From: Tilletiopsis washingtonensis
Lineage: Eukaryota; Basidiomycota; Exobasidiomycetes; Entylomatales
Direction: 5' to 3'
Length of the DNA stretch: 64,000 nt
Assembly: GCF_003144115.1 (NCBI RefSeq)
Contig: NW_020311998.1
Span: 247,669 to 311,668 of the forward strand
Position numbers and translations under genes: made by a program. Under the pieces are notes generated by a model. That model ran no database searches. It was not told where the DNA came from and saw nothing but the letters and a program-made list of their open reading frames with translations. The first letter of the stretch is position 1, and every line of letters starts with the position of its first letter. Of the stretch, positions 20,772 to 34,015 are shown piece by piece.

Positions 20772-21773
20772 TCACTTCTTGCCCTTCTTGCCCTTCTTGG
20801 CCACCACCGGCGTGCCCGCGCGCGCTTCCCGCCCGCCGCTCATCCACGCCAGGTCGTCGGCGTCCCACTTGGCCGCCTGCTGCTCGACAGCGGCGCCCTG
20901 CATGCCCTCGAAGCGCTTGCGGAAGCGGCCGAGGCGGCCGCTCTCGTCGTCGTCGCCGCCGGCGCGCCGCTCCATGCCCGGGTTCCACAGCGGGTGGTTC
21001 GTCGGGTCGCGCGTCAGCTTGACCATGCTGCGCGGGCTCGTCGTGCTGAGCTGGATCGACGAGCCGTCGGAGAGCAGCACCGTCGACGGGAACGTCGGCA
21101 CGGGCCGCGGCAGGCCGCCGGCCTTGGATGCGGCGGGCGCGCGCGCACTCGTCGAGAAGGCTCGTGCCGACGATGGCCCGGCGGCGCCACGTCCACTGCT
21201 GGCCGAGCCGCTGGCGCCGCCGCAGCGTGGCACGCCCTTCGAGGCCTGCAGGTCGGCGAGCTGCTTGGCGCGGCCCTGCTTGATCGTCTCGTTGGAGCCG
21301 AGCTCCGTCTCGGGGCGCATCTTGAGCTCTGGCGAGCAGCAGCACAGCGTCAGCGTGGCGGCTCATCGATGTGCTCGCTGCTGCGCTTCTGCAGCAGCGC
21401 ACAGCGTCGTTGCTGTGCCGTCGCAGCGATCTGTGTGCTGCTGTCGCTGCGTTTTCGCAGACATCTCCACGCACTGCACTTCTGCCGCACTGCCTAGCAC
21501 CGCCCGGCTCCTCGCTCTCGCAGGCAACTCACTGTACGCCTCCGTCTCCTCGTTCCAGCGGCCCTGCACGACGTTGCGGCGCAGCACCTCGACGATCTCG
21601 TTTGCCTCCTGCATCGCCTGCTGCTGCACGGCGGCGTCGGGCTCGGCGCGCGCGGCCTCGAAGCGCTGGCGCATGTGGGCGCGCCACGCCGAGTTGGTCG
21701 CGGCGTCGCCGGCGAAGGCCTGCCGCGCCGAGGAGAGGACGCGGCGGTAGAGCTGCGGTGCCTGCGCAGACAT
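20772..21773 (-). CDS. MZM1-MRPL36: Fusion of LYR assembly factor MZM1 and mitochondrial ribosomal protein bL31m
   Basis: Two minus-strand exons, 21533-21773 and 20772-21328, joined in phase 1 by a 204-nt intron; 265 aa. Residues 1 to about 115 match MZM1: the start APQLYRRVLSSARQAF carries the LYR motif, RRNVVQGRWNEET matches the family's NLVQG block, and across the intron LKMRPETELGSNETIK matches the MZM1 C-terminal TELGDNETI block. MZM1 is a matrix chaperone of the Rieske Fe-S protein of complex III. After a Gly/Ser linker comes ARAFSTSARAPAASK, which looks like a mitochondrial presequence. Then STVLLSDGSSIQL and LTRDPTNHPLWNPG match bL31m (yeast Mrpl36), a large-subunit mitoribosomal protein. 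No stop or splice signal separates the halves. Cleavage in the linker could release two matrix proteins. Confidence 0.85.
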
Positions 21774-22952
21774 GCTGGGCGAGGAGGGGGCGAGGGCGAG
21801 TGGAGTGGCGGTCGGAAAGCAGCGCTCGCCGGCGGGGCGAAGTCGAGCGCCTCGCCATCTCGGCGGCGCCGGCCGCCATCTCTCACTCACCTGCTGCTCC
21901 GCCGCGCGCGTCACGTGCGCGCTGCCCCTTCGCCGCCCTCATCCTCCGCCCAGACCCTGGCCTCGCAGCACCTCGCACAGCGCATCAGAGGCTGTGAGAG
22001 CGTGCTCTGACAGCGGAGAGCGGCGCATCACACACGCTCGTGGGTCTAATTATGCTTCAGATCGCGGACGGCGCAGCTGTGACAATGTGCTTTGGATTTT
22101 GGCGAGACGCAGGGATGGGAGAGAGAGGAGAGAGAGAGAGGCTCGCGACGCACAGACGCTGCGCGTGGACACAGAGACCACGCTGCGACGCCTTGTGCGA
22201 CGAGACACAGGGAGAGGGAGAGAGGAAGGGAGAGGAGAGAAGCCTAGGAGCCATGCGAGAAGAGCGAGACGCAGCAGCAGCCGATCGTCACTGCCAGCGA
22301 CCACGGGCTGCGCGCGCTTCGACGCGGCGAGCCTCGCTGCCATACCGCTGCACCTGCTCCACTCGATCCAGAGTTCGCCAGTCCACGCCGCTCGAGAGCT
22401 GCAGTGGCGCATCCGTCGTGCTGGTGACCATGCTGAAACCCCGCCGCACAAGAAGGGAGAGAGCGAGAGAGAGGGGAAGCCGAGCGCCGTCGTCGCTGCG
22501 CATGCACGCGCGTTCGTGTGTTGGGTGCGGTGCAGCGGCGCCGTCTAGAGGATGCCTGGAGGAGATGCGCAGAGGCGACGAGATGCAGCGATGAGATCGA
22601 GAGAAAGACCGAGGGCGCAGCGGCGGACGAGAAGCGAGAGCGACGTCGACCGCGACAGGGCTTCAGCGACGATCACGCACGCCGCGCGCGTGTCGAGCTG
22701 GACCAGTGAGGAGGGCGAGCGGTCAATGGGAGAGAGGGCAGGGAGAGGGGAAAGGGGGATGGCCGGGAGAGAGTAGCATGCGGGGGTTGAGATGTCGGAG
22801 CGAGAGGCAGCTGGATCGGGCGAGAGAGCATTGAAGAATAGAGGGGCAACCGAGAGACCATGACGTGGAAGCGCGCGCAGCCAGCAATCTAATCAGTTCG
22901 CCTGCGAGAAAACGTGAGGCGTGAGCAGGAGCGGCGATGCGACTGTGCGTGC
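21774..22952. other. Gene-free stretch between MZM1-bL31m and HOG1, GA-rich
   Basis: 1.18 kb holding the MZM1-bL31m promoter and the HOG1 3' region. The plus strand is purine-rich in two blocks (about 22115-22260 and 22700-22860, with repeated gagagag and agggagagg). No gene, RNA or repeat family recognised. Confidence 0.5.
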
Positions 22953-24914
<1,962 letters not shown>

Positions 24915-27333
24915 GATGGGCGAGCGGAAGCGCGAGGAGAGGGAGAGAGAACGGAGCTAGGCAGCGGCAGGCAGCAGGCGGACAGCAGACGAGGCTGTGG
25001 CGGCGCAGCGGCGGTGCGGGCGGAGCAGCTCAGGAGACGGGCGCGCGGCCGGGGGCGAGAAGAAGGGACGCGGCAGAAGAGCGCGGCGCAGGCAGGAGCA
25101 GGAGCGGCGGCGGCGGCGGCGTAGGTGAGGATGCGAGGAGGGGGTGCGAGGGGATGTGGAGAGCGGGACGGAGTGCAGCAGCCTCCTCTCAGGGTGCGAC
25201 GTGCTGCTGCTGCCGCCGTCTCTGCGCGCGGCTGCGTGAGCCTCAGCCTCAGCAGGCAGGCTGTGCCACGCCCCGTGACGCGCGGCGCGCGGCTGACGCT
25301 GCGTGCGGGCGGCGACGGGGGCGCGGCGGCGGGCGGCGGCAGCGCAGCCGAGGCGAGGGCGCGCGCCGCGCTGAGGGCACGCCAGCAGCGGCAGCAACAC
25401 GCGCGCCACGGCTCGGCGCCTGCCTGTCGCTGCTCAGCTGCCCGCTGCACGCCTGCACCCCGATTACCTTTGTGCGCGCGCGAGGCTAGTCGCGCACTAC
25501 AACATCCTCGCGGACCCTGTGATGCGCATTACAAGCGCGCGGCAGGGTCGCGCGGCGGCACGTGTGGCTTCCGGCGTCAGATGCGGCGCGGCTCGCGCAC
25601 GCTGCTCTCCTGCGCTGCTGGATGCGGCCGGCCGCACGATGACGGCGCTGGGCCTGCCGTTGTGCCTGCACATGGTGCTGCTGCCGCCGCTGCATCTCAT
25701 CTGCGCGATCCTGCTCTGCCCATCGCTGGAAAGCGCCGGGCGGGGCGCGGAGGCAACCTCTCAGCAGCATGTCTGCGCGCGAGGAGCTGCAAGCAGAGGC
25801 TGTCGCAGATGCGGGACCCGTCGGCGAAGCGTGCTGGGGGAGAGGAGGGGCTTGCGCCGCCGGGCCCTGTGCAGAAAGCAGATGCCGCGAAGCGGCTGCG
25901 GATGCGGGATCTCGCGAGACGTGCGCTCTGCCGCGGCACGCTCTCGGAGGCAGAGCCCGCCGCGGCGCCGGCCCGCCTTACTCGACTCGCCTTGGCTGCG
26001 CACTCGCTGCAGATCTCGCTCCTTTGCGCATCAAGCGGACAAGGAAGGCAGTCACGGGTCAGTCAGCACGCAGTGCAAGGTGGACGCTGATGGATGAGAC
26101 CGGCACGGCACACAGACAGGCGCGTCTGCTGAGTCGAGTCAAGCCGGATGCTTGGGGCTGCGTGCGCTGCTATGCCTCTACCGCAGCCGGGCCATCCCTC
26201 ACGACCCCGCACTTTCATGCTGCTGGCGTGTGGGAGCCGCGCAGTGTCCGCTTCGAGCTGGATGCAGAGGCCTGATGCCATCCTCAGCGGCTCCGGCCTG
26301 CCTGCTGACCGCGCAGCATGCTCGCTGCGCCAGCCCAGACCTGCCGGCCCGTCGCGCCGCTCCCCCTGGACGCTCCTTCACGCCGCAGCGTCTTGCGCGG
26401 CAAGCACCTGTGCCTGCCGCAGTTGCGTTCTCTGCCGCCAGAATTTCGGCATCGCGAGACTCCAGACGTCTTTCTTCTGTTTTGCCTCCGAGACCTCGAG
26501 ACAGATGGCCAATGAGACTGGGGCGGGTCGGCGTGCGCTGGCAGCGCGGCTGTGGGACGCGCGGCGCGCACGGAGGCGACGTCAGGCTCTGCACCTCTGT
26601 CCGAGCCCTCCGAGAGCGCCTTGGCAGGCCGAGGCGATGCCTCCGACTCGACTGGCTGGAGCAGCTGCAAGTCCACCATAAGCAGCGATGCAGGAGATGC
26701 TGAGCTGGGTGAGATCGACGTGGGCGACTTGCAGGCCAGGCCGCAGCGCAGGCGGTGCAGTGGCGTCCTCCGCGCGCTGCGTCCGTCCCATGGGGCATCT
26801 CACCTGCCGCCGCGCCCACAACGGCAGGTCAGGGCAGCGCACATGGGCGATGGTCGCCGCTGCTGCTCCGGCTCCGCGTGCAACATCCACCTCGCACCAG
26901 CCGCCAGCCCAAGCGGCCCTCGCAGCCCGCCCGCTCGGACGCAGGCCGGCACGCAACGGGCGCCCGCCAGCGGCCAGCAGCGGCTGCGGCGCGCCGTGCC
27001 TTCTTCCCGCCGCACCTCCATCATCCCGGGCGTCCTCTCCCCACGCCGCTCCCCTCTGCTCCCCCTTTTCCTTTCCCTCCTCCTTCCTCTTCGTCGCTGA
27101 GCTGCGCTCGCGACTCTTCCGCTTCATCTTCTTATCCCCGCCTATCCAACGCAGCGCGTTTGCCGTCTGCAGAGTCGTTTCCTGGCGAGACGCTCTGGCA
27201 CTCCGCTGTCTATCCTCCTTTCCATCTCGTTAATTCCCCCACCTCTCTCCCCGCCGACCCCCTCGGGAGCGGCTCTTCTCCTCTCATCACGTCTTCCTCC
27301 TCCTCCCACCTCCGCTTCTCTTCCGGCTATGCG
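24915..27333. other. Gene-free 2.4 kb stretch with repeat copy B
   Basis: It lies between the divergent HOG1 and kelch genes. Open frames (for example 25125-26090 plus) have no domain signal and look like GC-driven noise. It contains repeat copy B (26565-26750). The last 300 bp before the kelch start are pyrimidine-rich, as expected for a fungal promoter. The middle part may be an old, unrecognisable insertion. Confidence 0.5.
26565..26750 (-). repeat. Dispersed repeat, copy B (inverted relative to copy A)
   Basis: The reverse complement of this stretch matches copy A at 781-965. Similarity stops on both sides: the sequence beyond it does not resemble the OTU gene, so copy B is a solo piece and not the end of a second cassette. 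Confidence 0.75.
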
Positions 27334-30300
27334 ATGGACGCGGCACCCGGCGAATGCTCGTCCAGCCGGCGGAGCAGCATTGCGAGCAGCAGCCGCACCT
27401 CAACCGTGCGGCGAGCCGCTGCTCGGGGCGCACATGACGGCGCCGAGCTCGCTGCGCCCCTCCTTCAGCGACCACGGCGCCCGGCGGGCAGCGTCGCGCG
27501 GCCGGCGGGCGCTGCACACGCTCTCCTCCGTGCCTTCGTCCTGGTCCTGCTCTGCCCAAGCCTCCTCGCAGCACTGGGCCAGCGAGGCGCGGGTGTGGCT
27601 GCAGTGGCGCTGCCGCGTGCCCACGCCCATGCTCGCCCTCGGCAGGAAGGGCGCAGCCTCGACGGCGGCCGCTCGCTCGCTGCGTCGGCCAGCGTCGCAG
27701 CGGGCCCTGCTGGGTCTGGCGCAGCAGCGGCGCGTGTGCAGCAGAACCCGCGCCGTCTCCACTGGCAGCGTCGCCAGCACGGCGTCGAGCGGCAGCAGCT
27801 GAGTGCACGGAGCGCAGCGGTGCCCGAGGTGCTCGAGCTCGGCACGCCTGGTGGTGCGGCAAACGGCAGCGATGCCGGCCCCGGCCCGCGATGGGGCCAC
27901 ACGGCCGCCTTCCTGCCTCAGTCGCAGGTCGTGCTCTTCGTCGGCGGTCAGGTCCCGTCGTGGAACTATGCCAGCGCCGGCATGGTCACCAACGACGTCT
28001 TCGCCTTTGATGTCTCGGCGCTCAACGCCAGCGCTGCTGGCAACACCACCGCGGCATGGTCGCGCCTCTCGTCCGTCGGCCTGCCTCCGCACGCTTTTGC
28101 TGCGCGTGCCGTCACGCACGACGCCGCACACCTCGACGAGCGCCTCTGGATCGTCGGCGGCGCCACGAGCGACTGCAGCCAGGATGCGCCCGTCTACTCA
28201 TGGTCGGCGCCAGCCGGCGAGTGGCGCAACGGCACATGGTCCACCCCCGCCATCTCCTCGAATGCCAGTGTGCCCGTGCGGCGGCGCGGAGCACGCGCAT
28301 TCCAGGTGCCCTCGGAGCTCGGCACCAAGGGCGCTGAGCGTGCGGCGGCACGCCAGCGTGGCGGCACCAGCTTCATGGTCATCGGCGGCACCGCCGACGG
28401 CAGCACCTGTGCACCCGCAGCCAGCGAGACGCAAGAGGCAGACTACTTCGGCGTCGACATCTGGACCGGCGCCGCCGCCTCGCCGGCGGCACGCTCTGCG
28501 GCGGCAGGAGCACAGCCCGCCGGCGATGACGGCATGTCGGTCCGCTCGCTGGCGCTGGAGCCGTCGATGAAGGGCCTGGCGCTCGTCGACTACGCCACGG
28601 TGCTGCTTCCGGCCAACGCCTCGACCAACTCGAGCGACCGCGTCCTCTTCCTCGGCGGCCGCGATGCCAACCACACGCTGGCGTCGCTGGCGTCGTTCTG
28701 GGCGCTCGACCTCGCGTCGGGCAAGTGGGAGGAGTGGAACGCCACGAGTGCCGGCGAGACGCAGGACCTGCCCAGCGGCCGCGTCGGCCACACGGCCAGC
28801 CGCATGCCCGACGGCCGCATCCTCATGCACGGCGGCTACACGACGCTCGAGCACGACGGCGTGCGCCGCAACGCCACCAACGAGGCCTTCGTCCTCGACC
28901 CGAGCGTGACGCCGGCGCGCTGGAGCCGCATCACGGGCTTCGGCAGTGCGCCCGCGCGCGCCTACCACACGGCCGTATGGGCCGGCGACGTGCTCGTCCT
29001 CGGCTTCGGCCAGGCCGTCGATGGCTTCGCACCGGCGAACCACACGGTTGCCCTGCCCGCGAACAGCACCAAGACGCTGGCGCCCGACGCCAATGGCGAC
29101 GTCGCCGTTGTTGCGAGCAGTGCCGTGCACTTCCTCGACACGGCTGCACCCGGCGGCTGGCGCTGGAGCGACAGCCTCGACGACGTGGTCAACGCTCGCA
29201 AGCGCCCCGCCACCGTCACCTCGGAGACGCCCAGCACCGAGGCGCTGCCCACTGTCACGCCGGTTGCGCCGGTGCCCGAGCCCAACGTGGCCGCGGCGCC
29301 GAAGAAGCAGCCCGCGCCCGAGGCCACCGAGTCATCACCAGCGGCTGACAGTGCACCAGCCGACAACCCGGCGCCCGACGTCACGCCTGTGGCTCCGACG
29401 CAGCAGACGGGCGATGCTGCCAAGGTGGCAGTCGTGCCGGCATCGCCCGTCGCCAGCACTGCTGCGGATGCACCGCCCTCGAGCGACTCCTCGTCGTCCT
29501 CGAGCGCCACCAAGTCCGGCGCCATTGCCGGCGGCATCCTCGGCGCCGCGGCTCTGGCTGCCACGCTCGGCGGCCTGTACGCCGCACACAAGCGCCGCGA
29601 GGCCGCTCGTGACGACGACGGCCTCAACGACTTCTTCGGCAAGGACGGCGAGATGCTGCAGCGGCCCGAGGAGCGCGGCCCGCCCGTGTCGAGCCTGTGG
29701 CTTAGCCAGCCGATGGCCTGGGCCGCCACGGCAGGCAAAGGCCTCAAGCGGCAGGCGACGAACGCCTCGGAGGCCTTCCGTGCTCGTCGGCGCCGCAACT
29801 CGGCCACGCCGTCGGACGCAAGTGACCCCTTCGCCGACGAGTACACGTCTCCGAGCGGCGCGCGCGGCTTCGAGGTGCTGCGTAACGTGCCCGCTCGTGG
29901 CCGCCTGAGCATGCGCCGTCAGCAGCAGATGGACGCTGCCTGCGAGCCGTCGCTCGAGCAGGCCACGCCTCGCGCGCTGCCCACTGCCTTCATCACATCG
30001 CTAGTGGCCGACGACGAGGACCAGCGTGCGCTTTACGAGGTCGGACGCACCGTCGGCGGCGGCCGCGGTGCCTCGGACTTCGAGGCGCAGCACCCCTCGC
30101 GCTCGCTCCTGACGCCGCCGATGGAGCACTACGACCGCTCGATGAACCGCTCGAGCGAGTCGCTCGCCAGCGTCGGCAGCATCAGCCACTTCTCCTACCC
30201 GTACCTCGCCGCCATGCACCGCCCGAGCCTGGCCGGCGCCAGCAGCAGTGCCGGCGCCAGCCCGCGCAGCAACGTCTCCGGCTCCTACTACGACCCGGCC

Positions 30301-30789
30301 GCCGTGTCGCCGCGCGACGCCATCCGCCGTGCCTCGCTCGCAGCTGGGGGCATGTCGCCTAACGAGTCGTACTGGCCGACGATGCCCGGTGCGGTCGCGC
30401 TCTCGCCGACATGGCAGCGCGATGACGCCGATGCACGCGATGCCATCTTCGTCTCGCAGCTTGCTGCAGCCGACGGCGAGGAGCTCGAGGAGACGTGCGC
30501 CTCCGACGTTGCCGACGGCGCACCCAGCGCACTCGCTGGCGCGAGCGATCCCGCGGCCTGGGCAGCCGGCAATGCCTCGCCCATGTTCCCCTGGGAGCGG
30601 CCCACGCCGTCTGCAGTGCCCAAGCTGAGCGTGCCCGCCAGCGCGCCGCTCACCTCGGCGCCCTTCCGTGCCCCGCTGCGTGGCGCCGAGGCCCTGCGCC
30701 TGCGCGACGACGAGCAGCAGCAGCGTGCCAGCAGCTCACGCCGCGCACGCCGCTCGCAGCTGCGCGTCATGAACGACTCGGCGGCCTGA
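27334..30789 (+). CDS. Single-pass membrane protein with N-glycosylated kelch-repeat ectodomain
   Basis: Single exon, 1151 aa from the ATG at 27334. A hydrophobic segment at about residues 62-80 (HALLRAFVLVLLCPSLLAAL) could be a signal anchor. Residues of about 180-620 carry kelch-type blades (GPRWGHTAAFLPQSQ, ERLWIVGGATS, GRVGHTASRMPDGRILMHGG, ARAYHTAVWAGDVLVLGFG) and many N-x-S/T sequons (NAS, NTT, NGT, NHT, NAT), which argue that this part is extracytoplasmic. After a Pro/Ala/Thr linker a membrane helix follows (about 729-750, SGAIAGGILGAAALAATLGG, then a basic stop), then a Ser/Arg-rich cytosolic tail of about 400 residues. The family function is unknown to me; wall or polarity sensing is a guess. 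An out-of-frame ATG at 27329 overlaps the start. Confidence 0.8.
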   Translation: MDAAPGECSSSRRSSIASSSRTSTVRRAAARGAHDGAELAAPLLQRPRRPAGSVARPAGAAHALLRAFVLVLLCPSLLAALGQRGAGVAAVALPRAHAHARPRQEGRSLDGGRSLAASASVAAGPAGSGAAAARVQQNPRRLHWQRRQHGVERQQLSARSAAVPEVLELGTPGGAANGSDAGPGPRWGHTAAFLPQSQVVLFVGGQVPSWNYASAGMVTNDVFAFDVSALNASAAGNTTAAWSRLSSVGLPPHAFAARAVTHDAAHLDERLWIVGGATSDCSQDAPVYSWSAPAGEWRNGTWSTPAISSNASVPVRRRGARAFQVPSELGTKGAERAAARQRGGTSFMVIGGTADGSTCAPAASETQEADYFGVDIWTGAAASPAARSAAAGAQPAGDDGMSVRSLALEPSMKGLALVDYATVLLPANASTNSSDRVLFLGGRDANHTLASLASFWALDLASGKWEEWNATSAGETQDLPSGRVGHTASRMPDGRILMHGGYTTLEHDGVRRNATNEAFVLDPSVTPARWSRITGFGSAPARAYHTAVWAGDVLVLGFGQAVDGFAPANHTVALPANSTKTLAPDANGDVAVVASSAVHFLDTAAPGGWRWSDSLDDVVNARKRPATVTSETPSTEALPTVTPVAPVPEPNVAAAPKKQPAPEATESSPAADSAPADNPAPDVTPVAPTQQTGDAAKVAVVPASPVASTAADAPPSSDSSSSSSATKSGAIAGGILGAAALAATLGGLYAAHKRREAARDDDGLNDFFGKDGEMLQRPEERGPPVSSLWLSQPMAWAATAGKGLKRQATNASEAFRARRRRNSATPSDASDPFADEYTSPSGARGFEVLRNVPARGRLSMRRQQQMDAACEPSLEQATPRALPTAFITSLVADDEDQRALYEVGRTVGGGRGASDFEAQHPSRSLLTPPMEHYDRSMNRSSESLASVGSISHFSYPYLAAMHRPSLAGASSSAGASPRSNVSGSYYDPAAVSPRDAIRRASLAAGGMSPNESYWPTMPGAVALSPTWQRDDADARDAIFVSQLAAADGEELEETCASDVADGAPSALAGASDPAAWAAGNASPMFPWERPTPSAVPKLSVPASAPLTSAPFRAPLRGAEALRLRDDEQQQRASSSRRARRSQLRVMNDSAA

Positions 30790-31103
30790 GCATGCCCTAG
30801 CACCGACGAGCGCAGACTGATGGAAGACTCGGCAGCGTGAAGTTCACCTTCTGCCGCCATGGCTCTCAGTCTACTGCTCCGACTTGCTGGCGCCTAGGCC
30901 AGGCGCTGCAGCTCCTTTCCGTCCACCATGTGCCGCTGTCTTCCCGTTACCTCATCCTCGCGTCACCGCGACCCGTCATCATCTTCCTAATCAAATCCAG
31001 CATCTTTCTATCCTCCGATCCTTCGTGTGAACGTGCGAGGCGCGCCTCGCTGCTGACACTGCGAGCGCTCGAAGCCAAGGGGACGGTCAATTCGGTGTAT
31101 TGC
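30790..31103. other. Convergent 3' intergenic region
   Basis: 314 bp between the 3' ends of the kelch gene and the TPP1-like gene. It is somewhat AT-richer, with a possible poly-A context around 30985-31000. No RNA gene recognised. Confidence 0.4.
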
Positions 31104-33765
31104 TCAGTCGACGATCTCCATCATCAGAGCCTCGTATCGTGCCTTGGCCTCAGCACGGCTGCGCTTCTTGATGCGCTGCCGGTCTGCAGCTGCGCCACTC
31201 GGACCGGCCGGGCTAGAGGAGCCACGCTCGGCGCTGGCGAGGCGCGGCACCTTGCGACCGTCGCCTTCCTTCGCTGCGCCTGTCTCGCTCGTCTCGGGCT
31301 CGACCTCTTCGTGCGGGCGCTTCTTCGACGGCGTCCTAACGACGTGACGCGCCTTCGGCGTGGCTTGCTGCGCATTTGCGTCAGGCTCATCCGTCTGGCG
31401 CTGAGGCGACGATGCAGCAGCTTGCGCTCGCGGCTGCTCGACGGCTCTGTCGTTCGGCGCAGCTAATGCGGCCTCGACGCTCTGCTCTGCCGCTTGAGTA
31501 GGAGCAGTGGCGAGGATCTCCTGCCTCTGCTCGGCTGCTACAACCGCGGGAGTGGCTGGACGGGCCGGCACAGAGGGCTGCACTTGCGCAGCGGCGACAG
31601 CCGCGACGCTGTCGACAATCCTGGCGGGTGTCTTGCGCGCCAAGCTCATCGCACGGCGAGCCGCTGCTGCCATCGCGGCCATCGTCGCCTTGGCGCTGGT
31701 TTGGGCCGATGGCGATGGCTGATCAGCACGAGCTGCTGACGGTGCTTGCGCGCTCATGTCTGGCCTCGGACGAGCCACTTGCGTCTCGAGCACCAACACA
31801 CGTGCTTGAGGCGCGGTCGGCACAGTGGACGTGCTGGCTTTCGTGGATGTCGGCACCGATGCAGGCGCTCTGCTGACCGATGGCGGCGGCATCTCAGACC
31901 TCTCCTCGACGCGTGCGGAGCCTGGCGGCGTCCGGGAGCGCACAAGCGCTGTGGCCCTGGACGAGCTCGCCATGTCTGAAGGCGCCAGCGGCGCGTCGTC
32001 CGTCTCCTCTTGCAGATGATCAAGCTGCGTCTCGCCAGGCAGGGCAAACGGCAGCGTCCAGTCCTCGTCGGGCAGCTGCGGCGGGCCCGGCGAGAAGCTC
32101 TGCTGCTGCAGCTCGCCTTGCGCAGGCGAGCGGCGCACCTCGGACGCCGCCTGCGACTGCGACTGCGATGAAAAGGGCGACATCGGGATGAACGCTTGCC
32201 GCGCTGGTGCCGCACGATGAGACGGCACGCGCTCAGTGAAAGACTCGTGCTGCGGCGAGAGCGAGCGGAGACGAGCCGGCGGGCTTGGGGCCAGTGGCAC
32301 TGAGAGCCCGCGAGGAGGCGCGACTGTCTCCAGTCGAGCTGGATGAATCTCTTCTTCGAGCACTTTGTCGAAGTCCTGCAGCATCGACGAGAAGGCATAA
32401 GCAGCGGCGGAGGCCAAGGCTGCGAGGCATCACTCACGCCCCAGCCCATTGACTCTACTTCAAAAGTCGGCGTTGGCTCTCGTGCCGCTTCGGCTCGAGT
32501 TGCCAGCTGGCGCTGCGCGCTGTCCAGATCCTGCGCCTTTTGAGCCGCACCAAGAGCTGCGACGGCGCCGGGATGTGCACTGCGCTGGACCTGCGCGGGC
32601 GGAGGCGCAACGCTTGTCGATGACGCTGAGGCCGCACTTGCATCAGCATTGCACGAGCATGTGCATCTGCTTGGTGAACCGCTCACCTTCGCCCTCGTCT
32701 GCTCTCTCTGCCGTCTGCTCTTCTCTCCGCGCCGCTCTGCGTTCTGCTCTTCGCCTCTCGTTCTCTCTCCGTTCCATTTCCAGGCGCTTCTCTGCGCCTC
32801 GCTCGCGGCGCAGGTGCTTGGCGCCTTCGTCGAACCAGAGCTTGAACCAAGCGCGGTGGCCGGCCAGCTCGGGCTCCAGCGTCGAGCGGCCGGGAAAGAC
32901 GCGGTACTCGAGCTCGGTGACGCTGTGGAAGGGCTGGTCGCACGGTGCGCCGAGCACATTGAAGGAGGCGACGTCGAGCACCAGGCGCGGCACAAGCTCG
33001 GGCGGCGGTGCAAATGGACCCGTCTGCCCCATCAGTCGCGGCAGCAGCATGACGGTCGGCCGCACCTCTTGCAGCACCAGCGTCGCGCCGCCGAGAGCCG
33101 AGAGCGGCATGTCGCACTTTCTGCGTGGCGTGCGTCAGTCTCTCTATTTGCTCAACGCGAAGTGTGCGCAGCTCAGCGTCGTGAAGAGCCATTCATTCCG
33201 AATGGCCGGCACGGTACTCCTGGTCCTGTGCTGCCAGGGCTCGACGCTGCTCGCCCTTGCCAGTCGCAACTCACTGAGCAAATTTGCGCATGGCTGATGC
33301 CTCGAAGCGCACGAGCGTCTGCGCCTCGCGGTCAGCCACGCAGGCCAGCATCATGCCCTGCTGCGGCGGCGGGCTGCAGCGTGCGAGGAGCTTGCGGGCA
33401 GCGACCGAGTCGGCGGCCTGCAGCAGCCGGCGCTTCTCCTCGCTGCGTGCGGCGCCCGCCGGCGGCGCTGCTGCGGCCGTGTCCGCGGGATAGATGCGCA
33501 GCAGCTGCACCCGGCTGCCACGCATGTACCGCACGTCGTCGAGGCGCTGCGTCCGACGCTCTGCGGCGGCAGCAGCAGGCGCGGCCTCGAGCGTGTGCCG
33601 GCTCGACGAGGCGCCGCCTCCTGCTCCGGCGGCGGCGGGTGCGTCGGCCGGGGCGAGCGTCACCAGCGACGGCGCCAGCGCGAGCAGCTTCGCGACGAGC
33701 CAGGGGCGCAGCGACTCGGCCATGCCGGCGTGGTGCAGCACAAGCGACTCGTGGTGCGAGAGCAT
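31104..33765 (-). CDS. Candidate TPP1/ACD-like (Tpz1) telomere OB-fold protein
   Basis: Four minus-strand exons: 33275-33765, 32687-33120, 32438-32625 and 31104-32375; 794 aa with closing phases. The N-terminal ~270 residues follow the order of the TPP1 OB fold: SLRPWLVAKLLALAPSL (compare the LRPWI opening of TPP1), RGSRVQLLRIYPAD, MMLACVADREAQTLVRFEA (the strand with the D-x-x-x-x-x-R/L-V pattern), LSALGGATLVLQEV and PRLVLDVASFNVL. A highly charged Arg/Glu helix (RRERGAEKRLEMERRENERR) follows, then a long Ser/Pro/Ala-rich disordered tail with NLS-like SKKRPHEE and RIKKRSRAEAK. TPP1 links telomeric single-strand binding to telomerase recruitment. The assignment is by pattern and should be tested; any other OB-fold nuclear protein is the alternative. 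Another ATG at 33723 could be the start. Confidence 0.5.
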
Positions 33766-34015
33766 GCGGTCGCCGCGCGGCCGGTCGCGGAGGTGGCAGT
33801 AAGAGAAGAGTCTGGTCTGAGAGAGTGGTGGGGTGGAGGAGGACGCGCGACTCGCGCCACGGCGCGCGAGTCGCGCCGCGGCGGCGCCGGCTGCTGGAGC
33901 CGCTGTGCTGCTGACGTGCGCTGCTGGTGCTGCTGCCTGCTACTAGTCGTTCTTCTCGCACCTCATCACCCTTGTCGCGCCGCGTGCCGCACCATCCAGC
34001 GCTCCTGATGCACCG

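Noticed and set aside
25125-26097. Long plus-strand frames in the HOG1-kelch gap
   Set aside because: No domain, no consistent splice partners, typical of GC-rich non-coding DNA.
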